Below are positions 33,826 to 45,369 of a stretch of 64,000 nucleotides of DNA, one piece after another (the first letter of the stretch is position 1; each line of letters begins with the position of its first letter). This DNA comes from Neckera pumila. Its lineage: Eukaryota > Streptophyta > Bryopsida > Hypnales > Neckeraceae. Under the pieces are notes generated by a model. The model had not been told where the DNA came from. It saw only the letters and a program-made list of their open reading frames with translations, and searched no databases. Both the position numbers and the translations under genes were made by a program. Where the stretch lies: positions 7,268,520-7,332,519 of the forward strand of contig OZ018409.1 of NCBI GenBank assembly GCA_963969595.1. Reading direction: 5' to 3'.

Positions 33826-34889
33826 ATTGTGCATGAGGTAGTGCCCTCCTATTCTCCTTTTGGTACTGTGAAAAGGTTTAGAGGTCACCACCTCATGCAA
33901 CATTTTAATTTTAGCTTTGATTGTTGGAAAATGAATTTGGTCAAGCTTTGTTAGTTGTTGATTAATATTTGTGAAAGTTTCATGAAGTAGTGCCCTTCAA
34001 ACCCCGTATCGATACCAAGCAGGGGGATGAAGGGCACTACTTCATGCAAATTTTTCTTAACATGTTTTTTTTAAAAGTTTGAATTTTGAAGAGTTTGAAT
34101 TTTTAGAAAAAAATGTGCATGAGGCAGTGCCCTCCAAGCCTATCTTGGCACCGAGGGGGGATTTGGAGGACATTATCTCATGCATATTTTTTTTAACATG
34201 GTTTAAAATAAAATAGAATTTCTAAAAAGTTTGAATTTTAATAAGAAATTGTGTATAATGTAGTGCCCTCCAAACCCCCTCTTGGTATTGAGAGGGGGGT
34301 TGGAGGGCACTCATTCATGCATATTTATTTTTAAATGGTTTTAAAAAAACTATAATTTCTAAAAAATTAGAATTTCAAAAAAGTTTGAATTTTAAAAAGA
34401 AAATGTGCATGAGGTAGTGCCTTGTGAACCCCCTCTTGGTACTAAGAAGGGGCTTTGCAGTGCACTACTTCATGTATATTTTTTTAACATATTTAAAAAA
34501 AAATAGAATTTCTAAAAAGTTTGAATTTGAAAAAGAAAATGTGCATGAGGTAGTGCCTTGGGAACCCTCTATTGGTGCCAAGAAGGGGCTTGCAGGGCAC
34601 TATATACCTCATATATATTTTTTTAACATCTTTTAAAAAAATAGAATTTCTAAATAGTTTGAATTTGAAAAAGTAAATGTGCATGAGGTAGTGCCTTCCA
34701 AACCCCCTATCAATTTTGAGAGGGTTTTTTACAGAGCACTACCTTATGCATTCTTTTTTAACAAGTTTTAAAAAAAAAATAGAGTTTCTAAAAAGTTTGA
34801 ATTTTTATAAGAATATTTGCATGAGGTAGTGCCCTCCAAACCCCCTCTCGGTATCAAGAGGGGGTTTGGAGGGCACTACTGCATGCCTA
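33826..34889. repeat. Tandem hairpin array, eight units
   Basis: Units of about 140-150 bases. Each has a foldback of about 70 bases: GCATGAGGTAGTGCCCTCC, a C-rich inner stem (AAACCCCCTCTTGG), a tight turn, then the complement to CACTACCTCATGC. Hairpins centre near 33863, 34014, 34148, 34287, 34440, 34578, 34715 and 34853. Spacers are A/T-rich and alike (TAGAATTTCTAAAAAGTTTG), so hairpin and spacer were amplified together. The unit at 34816-34889 is nearly perfect. Confidence 0.9.
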
Positions 34890-35137
34890 TTTTTGCTTTT
34901 TAAGTGGCTGAATCTTACTTCATTTGTTTCATTGGCAAATTTAACAAATGATGTAGTTATAAGCCATGTATTGGGTTCTAAAGCTAGTTGTTAGGGTACC
35001 AAGCTTTAGAAGTGACTTGCTAATTTTTGGTGAGTGATGGTGAGAAGGGGAGCTCTTTATACTAGTAGGATAGTAGTAAGAGAGACAATCAATGTGGGAT
35101 ATGTAAATTAGGAACAATAGGAGCTCACTTGCTCATA

Positions 35138-35636
35138 CAATGACTCACAAAAGTAGTTGACCACCTTAAAAATTGCTCTCAAAAATTGAGCAATTAAAAT
35201 TATAAAGTGAAAAATATTTTTTTGACTTATATAGTCATTTGATGTTATTTTGAACTTTTTTTTGTATTTTTTTGCAATTTATAGAGTGAAAAATTAAAAA
35301 AACAAAATTTTGAGGTCAAATTTTAATCAATTAAATCTCATTCAATAAAAATCCAAAATTCATGAAACTTGTAACATGTGAATTTAGTCAAGATGTACAT
35401 TCTTCCTATATAAAGAAATGGAACATTTTGACTTCTCACAAAAAGTTTTTTTTTCCATCAAAAATTCAGGCAAATAATAAATTGTCTAAATATAGTCTAA
35501 TTTCAGTGAAATTACATATGAAGGTAGAATCCCTTTTGCACAACAACATGTCCTAATTTCACTTTATAACTTTAATTCAATTTTACAATTTTTGAGAGTG
35601 ATTTTTAGGGTGGCCAACTACTTTTATGAGTCACTG
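35138..35636. mobile_element. Tc1/mariner-like foldback element
   Basis: TA flanks both ends (35136-35137 and 35637-35638). Ends CAATGACTCACAAAAGTAGT and, inverted, CAGTGACTCATAAAAGTAGT; inverted repeats extend about 75 bases with mismatches. The CAGTGxCTxxxAAAAGT start with a TA target is typical of Tc1/mariner. 499 bases, non-coding. Confidence 0.8.
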
Positions 35637-35644
35637 TAGATTAG

Positions 35645-36025
35645 TCAAATGCAAGAATTGTGTTAAAAGTCAAATTTCAGACCTCATTTATGCATAGTAG
35701 AATATCCTTTTCAAAAAAAATTGAACTAAATTCTAGTAGGGATTCAAGCTAAATTTAATCTCCAAAAATCGATTTGAGGTTTTGATACTCTAACTAAGAG
35801 TTGTGGAGAAATTTCAGAGAGGGGCTGGAAGGAACATTCTCAAAGACCCTCTCTGAAATCTGTCTATAACTTTTTACTAAAGTCACAAAACCTCAAACGG
35901 TTTTAAGGAGATAAAACTTTGCTTGCTTACCCAACAGATTTTAGATTAAGGTTTTTTGAAAAAAATTATTCTACTATGCATGAATGAAGTCTAAAATTTG
36001 ACTTTTAACACAATTCCTACGTTTT
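35645..36025. repeat. Full-length foldback element
   Basis: The arms pair along most of the length around a centre near 35845. The outer part ATTGTGTTAAAAGTCAAATT recurs inverted at 35990-36020; the inner part AATTTCAGAGAGGG pairs with CCCTCTCTGAAATC. Non-coding. Likely a MITE, class unknown. Confidence 0.75.
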
Positions 36026-36171
36026 GACAATGAGCGGACAAGCTCTCAACTTCAAATTATGTGATACTCTTTGAGGAGTCATGATGGACTATTGATTTCT
36101 TTATAATAACAACCTGTCTACCCTTCTTTCTCACTTAATGTCAATGATGTGAGTCTTTCACATTGCCATCA

Positions 36172-36525
36172 AAAGTTTACCTTTTTTGGCTTAGGGATTT
36201 ATTTTTCTCCTATTCTTGCTCACCTTCCGCCACTAGTAGAAAGCCGGGCCCAATCTGTTGTTTTGGTCGCGTTGATCATCAACAGAACCAAAACAACAGA
36301 TCGGGCCCGGTTTTTTACTAGTGCGCCGACTGTTTGATGATTGTCAGTGGCTCCAAATCCAAATTAAAGGTGTTCAATAATCAAATTAAGATGCATTAGA
36401 GTACCTTAACCTTGAATATTGAACACTTAAACTTGGATTTGGAGCCACTGACAATCATCAAACAATCGCGGAAGGTGAGCAAGAATAGGAGAAAAATAAA
36501 TCCCTAAGCCAAAAATGGTAAAGTT
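36172..36525. repeat. Large foldback disrupted by CACTA-like insertion
   Basis: The left arm (36172-36230, continuing 36324-36390) is complementary to the right arm (36405-36525): GGCTTAGGGATTTATTTTTC against GAAAAATAAATCCCTAAGCC, and GGCTCCAAATCCAA against TTGGATTTGGAGCC. The arms are very similar, so the element is fairly young. Confidence 0.85.
36231..36323. mobile_element. CACTA-like MITE with CGC duplication
   Basis: 93 bases, CACTAGTAGAAAGCCGGGCC to an inverted copy ending TACTAGTG. Flanked by CGC at 36228-36230 and 36324-36326. The opposite arm of the host foldback shows the unoccupied sequence, confirming insertion and the three-base duplication typical of CACTA elements. Confidence 0.85.
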
Positions 36526-36576
36526 TGGAGTTCTCTAAGGACTGCAAAGCAGCCTTCTATAGGCTCAATCATTTCA

Positions 36577-36796
36577 CTAATGGTAGTGCCCAACAACCCC
36601 CCTCTCGGCACTGAGAGGGGGTTTGGAATGCACTACCTCATGTAACTTTTTATTTTTAATTTTACTTGTTGTGAAGTGAATCTCGTCGAATATCATTAAT
36701 TAATGATTAAGGTTTGTGAAAGTGGTATGAAGTAGTGCCCTCCAAACCCCTCTCCGTGCCCAGAGGGGGTTTGGAGGGCACTACCTTGTGCAACTT
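36577..36796. repeat. Tandem hairpin array, two further units
   Basis: Two more hairpins of the 33826-34889 family (GGTAGTGCCC...GCACTACCTCATG and AGTAGTGCCCTCC...GGGCACTACC). The spacer resembles that between the first two hairpins of the main block. Separated from the main block by the three foldback insertions at 35.1-36.5 kb. Confidence 0.85.
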
Positions 36797-36889
36797 TTTA
36801 ATTATTAAATTATAATTGTTGTAAAATGAATCTAGTCAAACTTCGTTAGTTGTTGATTAATGTTTGTAAAAGTTACATGACTCTTCATC

Positions 36890-38030
36890 AACAAAAGGCC
36901 TCTTGATGCTGAGAAAGGCTTCAAGGGTGCTAGTTTATGGATTTAAAAAAAGAAGAAGTTCATGATGGCTTTTAACTTAATCTTGAAATGTTTAAGAGTT
37001 GGGGCGTTTTAATTGAGTTGTTTTGACCACATGGACTAGCCTAAGGATTCTTGGTAGCGAGAAGGGCTTTGAAGACTCTTACTTTTGGGAATTTAATTTC
37101 TTTTTGTATAACTGATGTCATTATTTTTCATCTCTTCAAGTTTTGTTTGTTCTTGATTTTAATTTTAGAAGTTCCGACCAGCTGCATCCTAGGGAGATCA
37201 CTTAAAGTGTCTATTAAAACTACGTGTGTTAAGATTTTAAACCCCCTATATCATATCCTAAAATTCAAAGAAAAAAGAAAAGAAAAAAATATGACTATCC
37301 TACTTTAAATGTTTATGTTGTGAATTATTGATATTTTTATTTGATAATTATAATTAGTTACAAATTTTTGAAGTAAAAAGATACACTGAAGAGCTAAAAA
37401 TAACTTTCACACCCCTATTTTACACAAGAATAAAAAGATACATTGTAGAGCTGAAAATAATTTTCACACCTTTATTTTATATAAAAGAAATTGTCTACAA
37501 ATGAACAAAAAATTGCTAAAAAATATATCCTATAGAAAGATTATTTATTTTTCAATAACAATGCAATGGTCATCTAAAATTTACTCTCTATAAATATTTG
37601 AGTTTAGAAACACCCATTTAGTTCATTATTCAACCTATTGTAGAAATCATTTTATATATTATTTGAATTGGAAATTTTTGGCAATAGAAACCTATAGTTA
37701 TTATTAAACAAAGCTCAAGTTATAGGTTGAAGTTGTAATTTATTAAAAAGTATATAGGGGGTCAAAGAATCTCTTCAACACACGTAGTTTGTTATAGATA
37801 TAAAAAGTGATCTCCCCAAGAGCTGCATGAGCCTCTAGTTTTCTTTGGCAATAGTGGCCTTTGGAGCTCTACCTTATAAAGTTTATGGATTTTTATTTTG
37901 TGATGTCTTTTAAATGAATCTCTTAATGTATCTTCAAGTGTGGTACTTTTTTGTTTTGAAAGTTCTAAATTCACACATTATACCGAGGCCTTTTGGTGGC
38001 AAGAGGGGCTTCAGGGGCTCTAACTTACAG
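36890..38030. repeat. Degenerate hairpin-array units with foldback insert
   Basis: Decayed copies of the hairpin (GGCCTCTTGATGC...GGCTTCAAGGGTGC at about 36897; GGCCTTTTGGTGGCAAGAGGGGCTTC at about 37987). An inverted repeat (37185-37255 against 37750-37825, e.g. AAACTACGTGTGTT) brackets an insertion about 640 bases long. Inside it, a 60-base unit is duplicated in tandem at 37376-37495. Confidence 0.6.
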
Positions 38031-39949
38031 AAGAATTCTTTTTTGAAATTTGGATTTGTATCAAATTATTAGGCTTCTGATTAGATTTTAGTTATTGGTT
38101 GGGCCTATCAATCCCTACAAATATTACTTTTGATACGGCCATGAGGATTAAAAGTCAATGTTTCTACAACATGCTAGATAGGTAGGGTCTTTGCTTGCAA
38201 TAGTTATATGGTTGTTGTAATTTTGATAAGTGTTGTATTTTTTATAAGTGTATTCATTTACATTGTCTTTAATATCCATTTGGTTTTTGAATTGTACTCC
38301 AAACTAATTGATCATTGAAGAATGTACAAGGGATTATGGAAAGGCCATTGGTAAGCCTCAGTGCTCTTTTGGAGGAAATGGGCAGAGGGGAACATGTATG
38401 ATATGGGTGTCCCTTCTCGGACTCTCTAGACTTTTGAAAAATGTCCTTCCAAAAATGAAAAAAGTATTGGAAAATTACAAAAACTACATAGTGTTATAAA
38501 CACTATGTTGGTATACAACAATTATGTATTATATAGGTCAAATTCAAAAATTGAATTTTTTTAAATTTATCATATTCAGCACCTGGTCACATTGGAGTAA
38601 TGAAATTACTATGAATTTAAGGTCTTCGCTTGAAAAAAAATTGTCATGCACCTTATTTAATTTATATTTATGTATATCATTTGTTTTTAGGATGAAGATG
38701 TTGTGAAATTATAGTCCTTTCAAATTGCACAAAAATATGTGATCTTTGAAGGTTTTCATAAATAAGGAAATATATCAATTCATCAAATTAAGAGTTAAAA
38801 CTAAATATATATGTATATATATATATATATATATATGACCCAAACATTGTTTTAGCTAGATTTCATATTTATAAACTACTTTGCTATAATATGGTATTAC
38901 AAATTGTTCCTTTTGTCTCAAATGTGGATATGGGACAATATTCCTTTTGAAGACCAAAAAATTGAAAAGGAATACTAAAATTGTTCAAATTTTCTTGTTC
39001 AAGAGTATTTTAGATGGAGTACTACAACCTTCATATGAATTTCTCATTAAAATCATATAAAGTGAAAAAATGTAATTTCTAGAACACATTAAATGAGTTT
39101 TAAAATGACAATATTTTAGTCGGACATTCCTTTTGGGTATCCATATTAGAAACTTACCCAGAGAATGGGCTTCGCCATCTCTAAAGTCATGTTGCACATC
39201 ATTGCAGCCAGGTGAACTAGTTCTTGCTCTTTCTAATTCTCCAAGGACATCTGGGCTTGATCATATTAGGTACAATGGCTTGAAGGTGTCGTCCAACTAT
39301 TGTATCTAGTCAAACTTTGTTAGTTTGTATCTTATATGTTTATTGTGGACTATAAAAGTCTTTACTCTAGACATGCAATTGTAGACTTAAATAATGTGCA
39401 TCCTTTATAATGTACAAATGAAACTTAATGTACCAACTTATATTTTGTTTGGTGACATGAGGTTGTACTCTTGTTCATCTACCAAACAATCTTATTGACA
39501 TTGTTCTTCATTATTTGAACCACAGTTGGACTCCATTTGTGCACTTTATAGTAATATGGATTTCTATTCACAACTTAGTGTCTGAGGTAAACATAATCTC
39601 TCCTTCTTTGGCCCCTGATGAAGTAGATGCTAAAGACTAATTTTTTATTTGCATAGAAAGAGAGGCAAATGATGACATGGGCGATGGTCATGGGCCTATA
39701 GTGGGAGATGGTATGGAAGATGAAGATGAGATTCAACAAATTCAAACACTAAACTTTGTGGCTCACGCTCCAAGGCTTACAAAATACCACCCCATAGGTT
39801 GCAGTGGAGAAATTGATTGAGAAATAAAAAATGTATCCTAAATGCTAAACCCGTGGTTGTAGGAACCCTACACCTCCATGGTCATAGAATAAATTACTAC
39901 TATGGGAATGGATTCTATAGAACGGGCAAAATCATTTTTAGTTGAATGG
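38031..39949. other. AT-rich intergenic
   Basis: Includes (TA)n at about 38804-38836. No gene supported. Confidence 0.5.
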
Positions 39950-40260
39950 AATTTTTTTTTCAAATCTAAACCATTTCTCTTCCATTTCTTCCCTAACCAT
40001 TCATCCATTTCTAATCATTTTTCATCCGTTTTCACCAACCACTTTCATCGAATTTTTTCATCCACTTTCATCCAATTTTTTCACCAACTTTCATCCATTT
40101 TTTCAATTTCTTTCTATTTTCTCCAACCACTTTCTTCCATTTCTTCCATCCAATTTTGTGAATTTTTTCTTGAATTTCATCCATTTTTTCATCAAATTTC
40201 ATCCATTTTTTCATGCAATTTTTCCAACTTTTTTTTCCACTTCCAATATTTCAATTTTTC
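39950..40260 (+). repeat. Pyrimidine-rich low-complexity tract
   Basis: About 300 bases almost free of G on the plus strand, built from loose repeats of TTTCATCCATTTTTTC and variants. The open frames across it are a consequence of composition. Confidence 0.8.
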
Positions 40261-40534
40261 ACTCATCAATCCCCGCTTCTCGCTCACCACTCCACGCTCA
40301 CTTCCTAGCATTCCCCTGGATGGCTCCTCTATAGCTACGTGGTGAATGATGAATGTTGTGAAAAATGTACTTCATCTAATTAATACTCATTAAATGCAAA
40401 ATACCTAAAAAGCCAAGAAATGGCTCATGGATGTCAAATGGATTATTTTCATCCTCAATTTTTTTTAGAGTTTTTTAAATGTGTATACACCACTTGTAGG
40501 TGGAAAGTCCTTCTTTGAGCAACTACAAAAATAT

Positions 40535-41391
40535 TTAACCCCTAAAGTCCCATTGTCCCCTCGGGGGACAAAATGGATTTTGGGTAGGCTCCTACAGTCT
40601 CAATATTTGTTATGATATTCTGAATTTTTTTTGTGAAGATAGAGAATCACATTAGCTTTCCGGAAATGTAACTTTTTTCTATTGGTGCCCGGTAGCAAAA
40701 GTTATGGCAGAAAAACTTCAAATTTTAGTTTGGCGGACAGAAAAAAACCCTCACAAAAACTTAAAATTAAAAACTTAAATTTTTTTTTCATGTAGATTTT
40801 ATTTTCATCTACATAGGAAGCTTTGATTCATTCCATTTGGATTTGTTATGCAAAAGTTATGAACAATCTTATTTTTCGGGCAATTAGAGCATCTTCTTGA
40901 AAAAATAACTTATAGGATTCATTTCTAAACTCAATTTTGACAGTTTAAAAAAGAAAAAAAAAGTTCACAAGGTTCAGATTTCTTGCTTAAACAATCTCAC
41001 CATTGAGATTAGTATATCTCAACCGTATCTTAGAGCTATTAATGATTTCATTTTTCCATCAGTCTTGAATCTATTTCTACTTAATAAATTTTCAATGACT
41101 GAAAACTGAGTGTGTGTTTTTTGAATTTTTTTTCCTAGATTCTCAACTCAATTCTTCATCATATAAAATTAGAATTCAAATCATTAGAGCAAAATTTTAA
41201 ATTAAGAAGGTTCAAAGCCAAAAAATGTAGTTGAACAAGGTGCAAAAAAACTTGATTACACTAATGTAGTACAAGATGCTATGGTTAAATATGCAAAAAA
41301 CACAATAAATTTTTTTCTTGCTCTTTGCTGTAAAAATGACAGTTTTGAGTGGTTTTTGATGGAAAAAGGGCCTTGAGACTTAAAGGGTTAA
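40535..41391 (+). mobile_element. TTAA (piggyBac-like) element
   Basis: Left end TTAACCCCTAAAGTCCC with the subterminal palindrome TTGTCCCCTCGGGGGACAA; internal GGTGCCCGGTAGCAAAAGTT. The right end is decayed (ACTTAAAGGGTTAA). Shares its interior with 9840-11018 but lacks the nested MITE of that copy. 857 bases. Confidence 0.8.
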
Positions 41392-41944
41392 AGAAAAAGA
41401 CGTTAAGTCTACAAACTACAAATTATATATTTTTAGTAGTATATATATTGACAATTAGCAATTTCTACCTCTTTGATCTTGATATGAATTTAGGATCTTG
41501 AAATGATCCTTTTTGAATTTGAGTTCAACTAATGAAATGAAGTTCATTAAGTTTGTATGCCAATTTGAGATTTTGGAAATTTCCAAAATTAGATATTTTA
41601 TCGTCATCTAAACTTTGGACATATTACCATAGTCTACTAATTTTTGAATTATAGAATGATATGGAAATTTGGATGACACCATGAATTTCTACACCATAAG
41701 ATAACACTAATGACAAAAATTTCAAATGTTTTAAGCTTATTTTGTATTTGATATGAATTTCTTTCACTTACCCTAAAACACTCATAGTCTAATTTCAAAT
41801 TTTTACACAAAAATCTAAAACCTAAAAAAATGCTTTCATTTTCAATGACAAAATGGAGCATCTTAAGTAGGGGATCTTGAAGCTTGACCACATGATTATA
41901 GGATATGGCATTTGAAGTTTAAAGAAGCTTAAAAAAAACAATGT
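41392..41944. other. AT-rich intergenic
   Basis: No gene or clear repeat. Confidence 0.5.
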
Positions 41945-42062
<118 letters not shown>

Positions 42063-43796
42063 TGGAAAGAAGAAATAACACCCTACATGAATTAATGATA
42101 TAGATATGTTAGGATGTTGGAGGAGTTGAATTACCATAAATTTTCACAAGCAATCTTACTAAACCAGTGCTCGCTCAGGGTTAAGGCATCATTGGATTCT
42201 CCATTCGGTGAATGGGTTTTGCCGGCGCTTTGCAAATTTTGCTTCTTCTGCCCATTGACCAGGCGTCCATGGACCTACAGTATGTCGAAAGCAATGGGGG
42301 ACGTTCAACATCTGTGAACTCTAGCAGGACCGACCTCACTCGAAAGTTAACCTTCGCGTGAAGCTTAACCTTTACAGCCCATTGTCAAGTAAACAGTCGT
42401 GTTTAACAGTCTTGATTATGACAAGATGTGAACAGTTGTCGCAGTTAAGGCTTGCGTGCGATGTCAAACCATAGCCCATTAGAGAGAGCAGTCTTGCACG
42501 TGTGGAATTCATTCAACCTAAACCAAGCTGTTAAGTCTGCACGTGTTGAATCTTAACTTTTCCATGGTACCCACAGAAAATCGCCTGAGCACCAGACGTC
42601 CAGAACCTTTCAAATGAAACTCATGACTGTCACGAGTATTTTCAGGTTTGCTGAAAATACTGAATGCAGAACTGATGAAGCATTAAGGAAACCGGAACAA
42701 ACGTCAACTGGTTTAACAATACATACATAAGTGATTGAATCCCTGTGGCTACTACGTACGTATGCAAGCTCAACAGTAGTAGCAAGAGACACTAGTGCAC
42801 CAGGATGGTCGTCATAATAATAATTCATTCCAGCCTGAAATCCAGGAAAATTGTTCAAAGCACAGACGTGCGTAGGAATGTCCTTCTACAGCTTAGAGCG
42901 TGGAATCAGAAGAGCAACTGCCCAATCTTCATACATTAAAAGCAGCGAAAGAAGTCGTTTAGCAGCTTCAAGACACGACATTCACCGAAATTCATTAACG
43001 AAGATCAAGATACATGGAGTGCAAGTCTCACCAAGCATCAGCACAGCATCAGCCCATCGTAAGCAGCGGTATCTCCAAGTTATTAGACCATACAGCGTTG
43101 ATCAGATCGCATCTATGAAGTGTCACTGGACCGCTTAAAAAATCTGCAGCAGTAAACAAAGATGTTGGTCAGAATCATCAAAGAACCACATTCTAAAGGA
43201 ACGTGTGTCCTTCCTGAAGATGTTAAAGATGGTATCATAACGAACGTATCCAGTCATTAAAGTTCACGATGAGTTCATGGATAGGTAAACTTGTTCCGTA
43301 TCTAATGAAATTAAGGTGAATCAGTAAATCAACTATTGTGCTGAAAGATTTGAATAACTAACATGTAAGGAATTCTATTGCAAACCAGTACAGTACAGGA
43401 GTGACCACGCCTTTTGCAAAAGCCACTTTTAACCGTTCATGATTCAAAAAGTTCGGTATGTCGGTAGCTGCAAATACTTGGACACGAACCTGGAGAAACC
43501 GTTGGGAGAATCTACACATCGGTTTCATGAAACAGCTCCATTCAACACTGCACTGCTCATAATATTGTATCAGGATGTTCGATTTTCCATCCTAAGAATA
43601 GTGTCATTGCTGAAGTGAAAGATTTCACTTTGGGGCCAATCTCATCGACCCATGAGCGGAACAATCCATCAAAAGCACGCATGCCAGATATACAGCAAAT
43701 ACAAACTATAAACTGAAATGTTAAAGCAGCCAAGAATACAAATCGCTCCGACTGCACAATAAGGAAAGTTCAACAAGTACTCAAAAGGTCACTCCG
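42063..43796. other. GC-richer DNA with exon-like segment
   Basis: Composition resembles genic DNA. On the minus strand a strong acceptor (TCCTGGATTTCAG) near 42842 precedes an open segment GMNYYYDDHPGALVSLATTV, followed by a possible GTACGT donor. I cannot tie it to a gene. Confidence 0.3.
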
Positions 43797-44400
43797 TCAA
43801 GCGCTCTGCAAAACAAGGGCAACTTCCCAGATAGCCTTCCTGAATTCCAGAAATAAGTCTGTGACCCGCCACAGCACACACTGATGCGCTATCGTGAGGA
43901 TGAACCCACCGACCAGCAATACAAGAAATGGCGATACCATGGCGATAAACACAATCGCAGCAATTGAAGGTGACGAAACTAAATAGATGACTACGACTTC
44001 AATTGCTGAAGAGAAGCAATTCTAAATATGCAGGGAAATCTTGGAATACAAGGAGACAAACGCCCAGAAGTTCCCATCAAGGGCGAAATCTTTCATAAAG
44101 AGACTCCACAGAATGAACTCATATGGTAGGCTCCAGATCGAGATATTGTAAGCACGACAAATACTCTTCTGATTATTCAAAACGTTATCAACTGGAGGAT
44201 CGACTAAGAAGCACATAAAGAACCATGGAGCTCCGATGCCTACTTCAGTGTCCGACAGGATGCTGTCCTCCATGGAAGCAGATTTAAAAACAGTGGCCAA
44301 ACATAGAAACAAAAGATGGTACGAGCCTGTCACAAAATACAACGGTAGTGAACATCGAAGAACTTACAATGGTGCGCTAAGAGCGAAACATAGGCCGCCG
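43797..44400 (-). other. Unidentified membrane-protein-like exons
   Basis: Three open segments on the minus strand look coding but are unassigned. Around 44375-44450 is a hydrophobic stretch (RVWWAAAIALSSSAAYVSLL) before a perfect GTAAGT donor. 44022-44275 encodes MEDSILSDTEVG...PPVDNVLNNQ...FWAFVSLYSK. 43797-43980 encodes a hydrophobic segment MVSPFLVLLVGGFILTIAHQ, then FRKAIWEV and a stop. Connections between them are not settled. A small multi-pass membrane protein gene or its remnant is possible. Confidence 0.3.
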
Positions 44401-44711
44401 AAGAAGACAATGCAATCGCCGCTGCCCACCACACACGCTTAAGGCAGGAGCACACTGCTGTCGGCAAGAGAAGGGTAGATCAGATACCTGTCGATCTCTC
44501 GTAGACAACCACAGGGATCAGCACTCACACAGTCCCAACTAAGTTCTTAAAAAAGCAAGCGATCAGAATCGGGATCTGGAGGAAAGCATAACTCTCAAAG
44601 AAATGCAAGCAACACCTCACAGGACCCAAGAGCTAAGATAATTAGAAAACCTCAGAAGATTCAAACAAGAGATTGATGCAAACACAGTCAGATCTCGGGC
44701 ATGGCCAAGCT

Positions 44712-44717
44712 TTTATT
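44712..44717 (-). terminator. Candidate poly(A) signal for PLATZ gene
   Basis: AATAAA on the minus strand, about 650 bases beyond the PLATZ stop codon. Motif and position only. Confidence 0.3.
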
Positions 44718-45369
44718 TCAAGAACTGCCTCATATCTTATAATCGTAATAATATAGAACTACAACAAGCAAGATCTGCTTGACACTACTTCTTAGGGAAC
44801 AAATCTCCCTATGCATTGTCTGTAATTGCAGGCCACAAGCCAATGTCATGTCCCTAAAGACAGTAGCCCTCTCCCTTGAGTATAGAACTCTTCTCCAATT
44901 AAGCTCCAATGCCTGCAAGCGCCTACTCTGCCCGAAGTAGACAGACTCTCACTACCTATGTGTCCGTCGAAGCCAAAAGGGTTCAGATCTAAAGCCAAAA
45001 CACCACAATTGTGGGCGATGTTCTTACAAATCAGATTGAGTTGAGCTATCAAAGGCATGAAATCACCTCATGTCAGTCAACGTGTGTAATTCAAAACTCG
45101 CAAACTCTAAAAAAGTATATCGCCTCTAGCAGCCACAAAAGAATCAAAGCGCTCCTTCCATTCACTAAAAAGACTAAAAGTGTCGACCGGACTGGGGGGG
45201 ACAAGCCGTCTCTGCTATTCCAAATGGTCGTAAGAAACGACATGACTCGTTCCGATGAAAGCTCCCGGACAAGGGAGAAATAAAGAACTACTGGGTAACC
45301 AACTTCGGGTTCCGAAAAAATGTTTGTGATGGAGGAAGAAGAAAAACAGGGCTCCGTGAGAGCACTTTC

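Noticed and set aside
33826..34889. CRISPR array
   Set aside because: Regular spacing and palindromic repeats look superficially similar, but the spacers resemble one another, units are 140-150 bases, and the context is a plant nuclear genome without cas genes.
39902..40345. 147-codon open frame
   Set aside because: Phe/Ser/His-rich translation of a pyrimidine tract; two overlapping frames are open for the same compositional reason.
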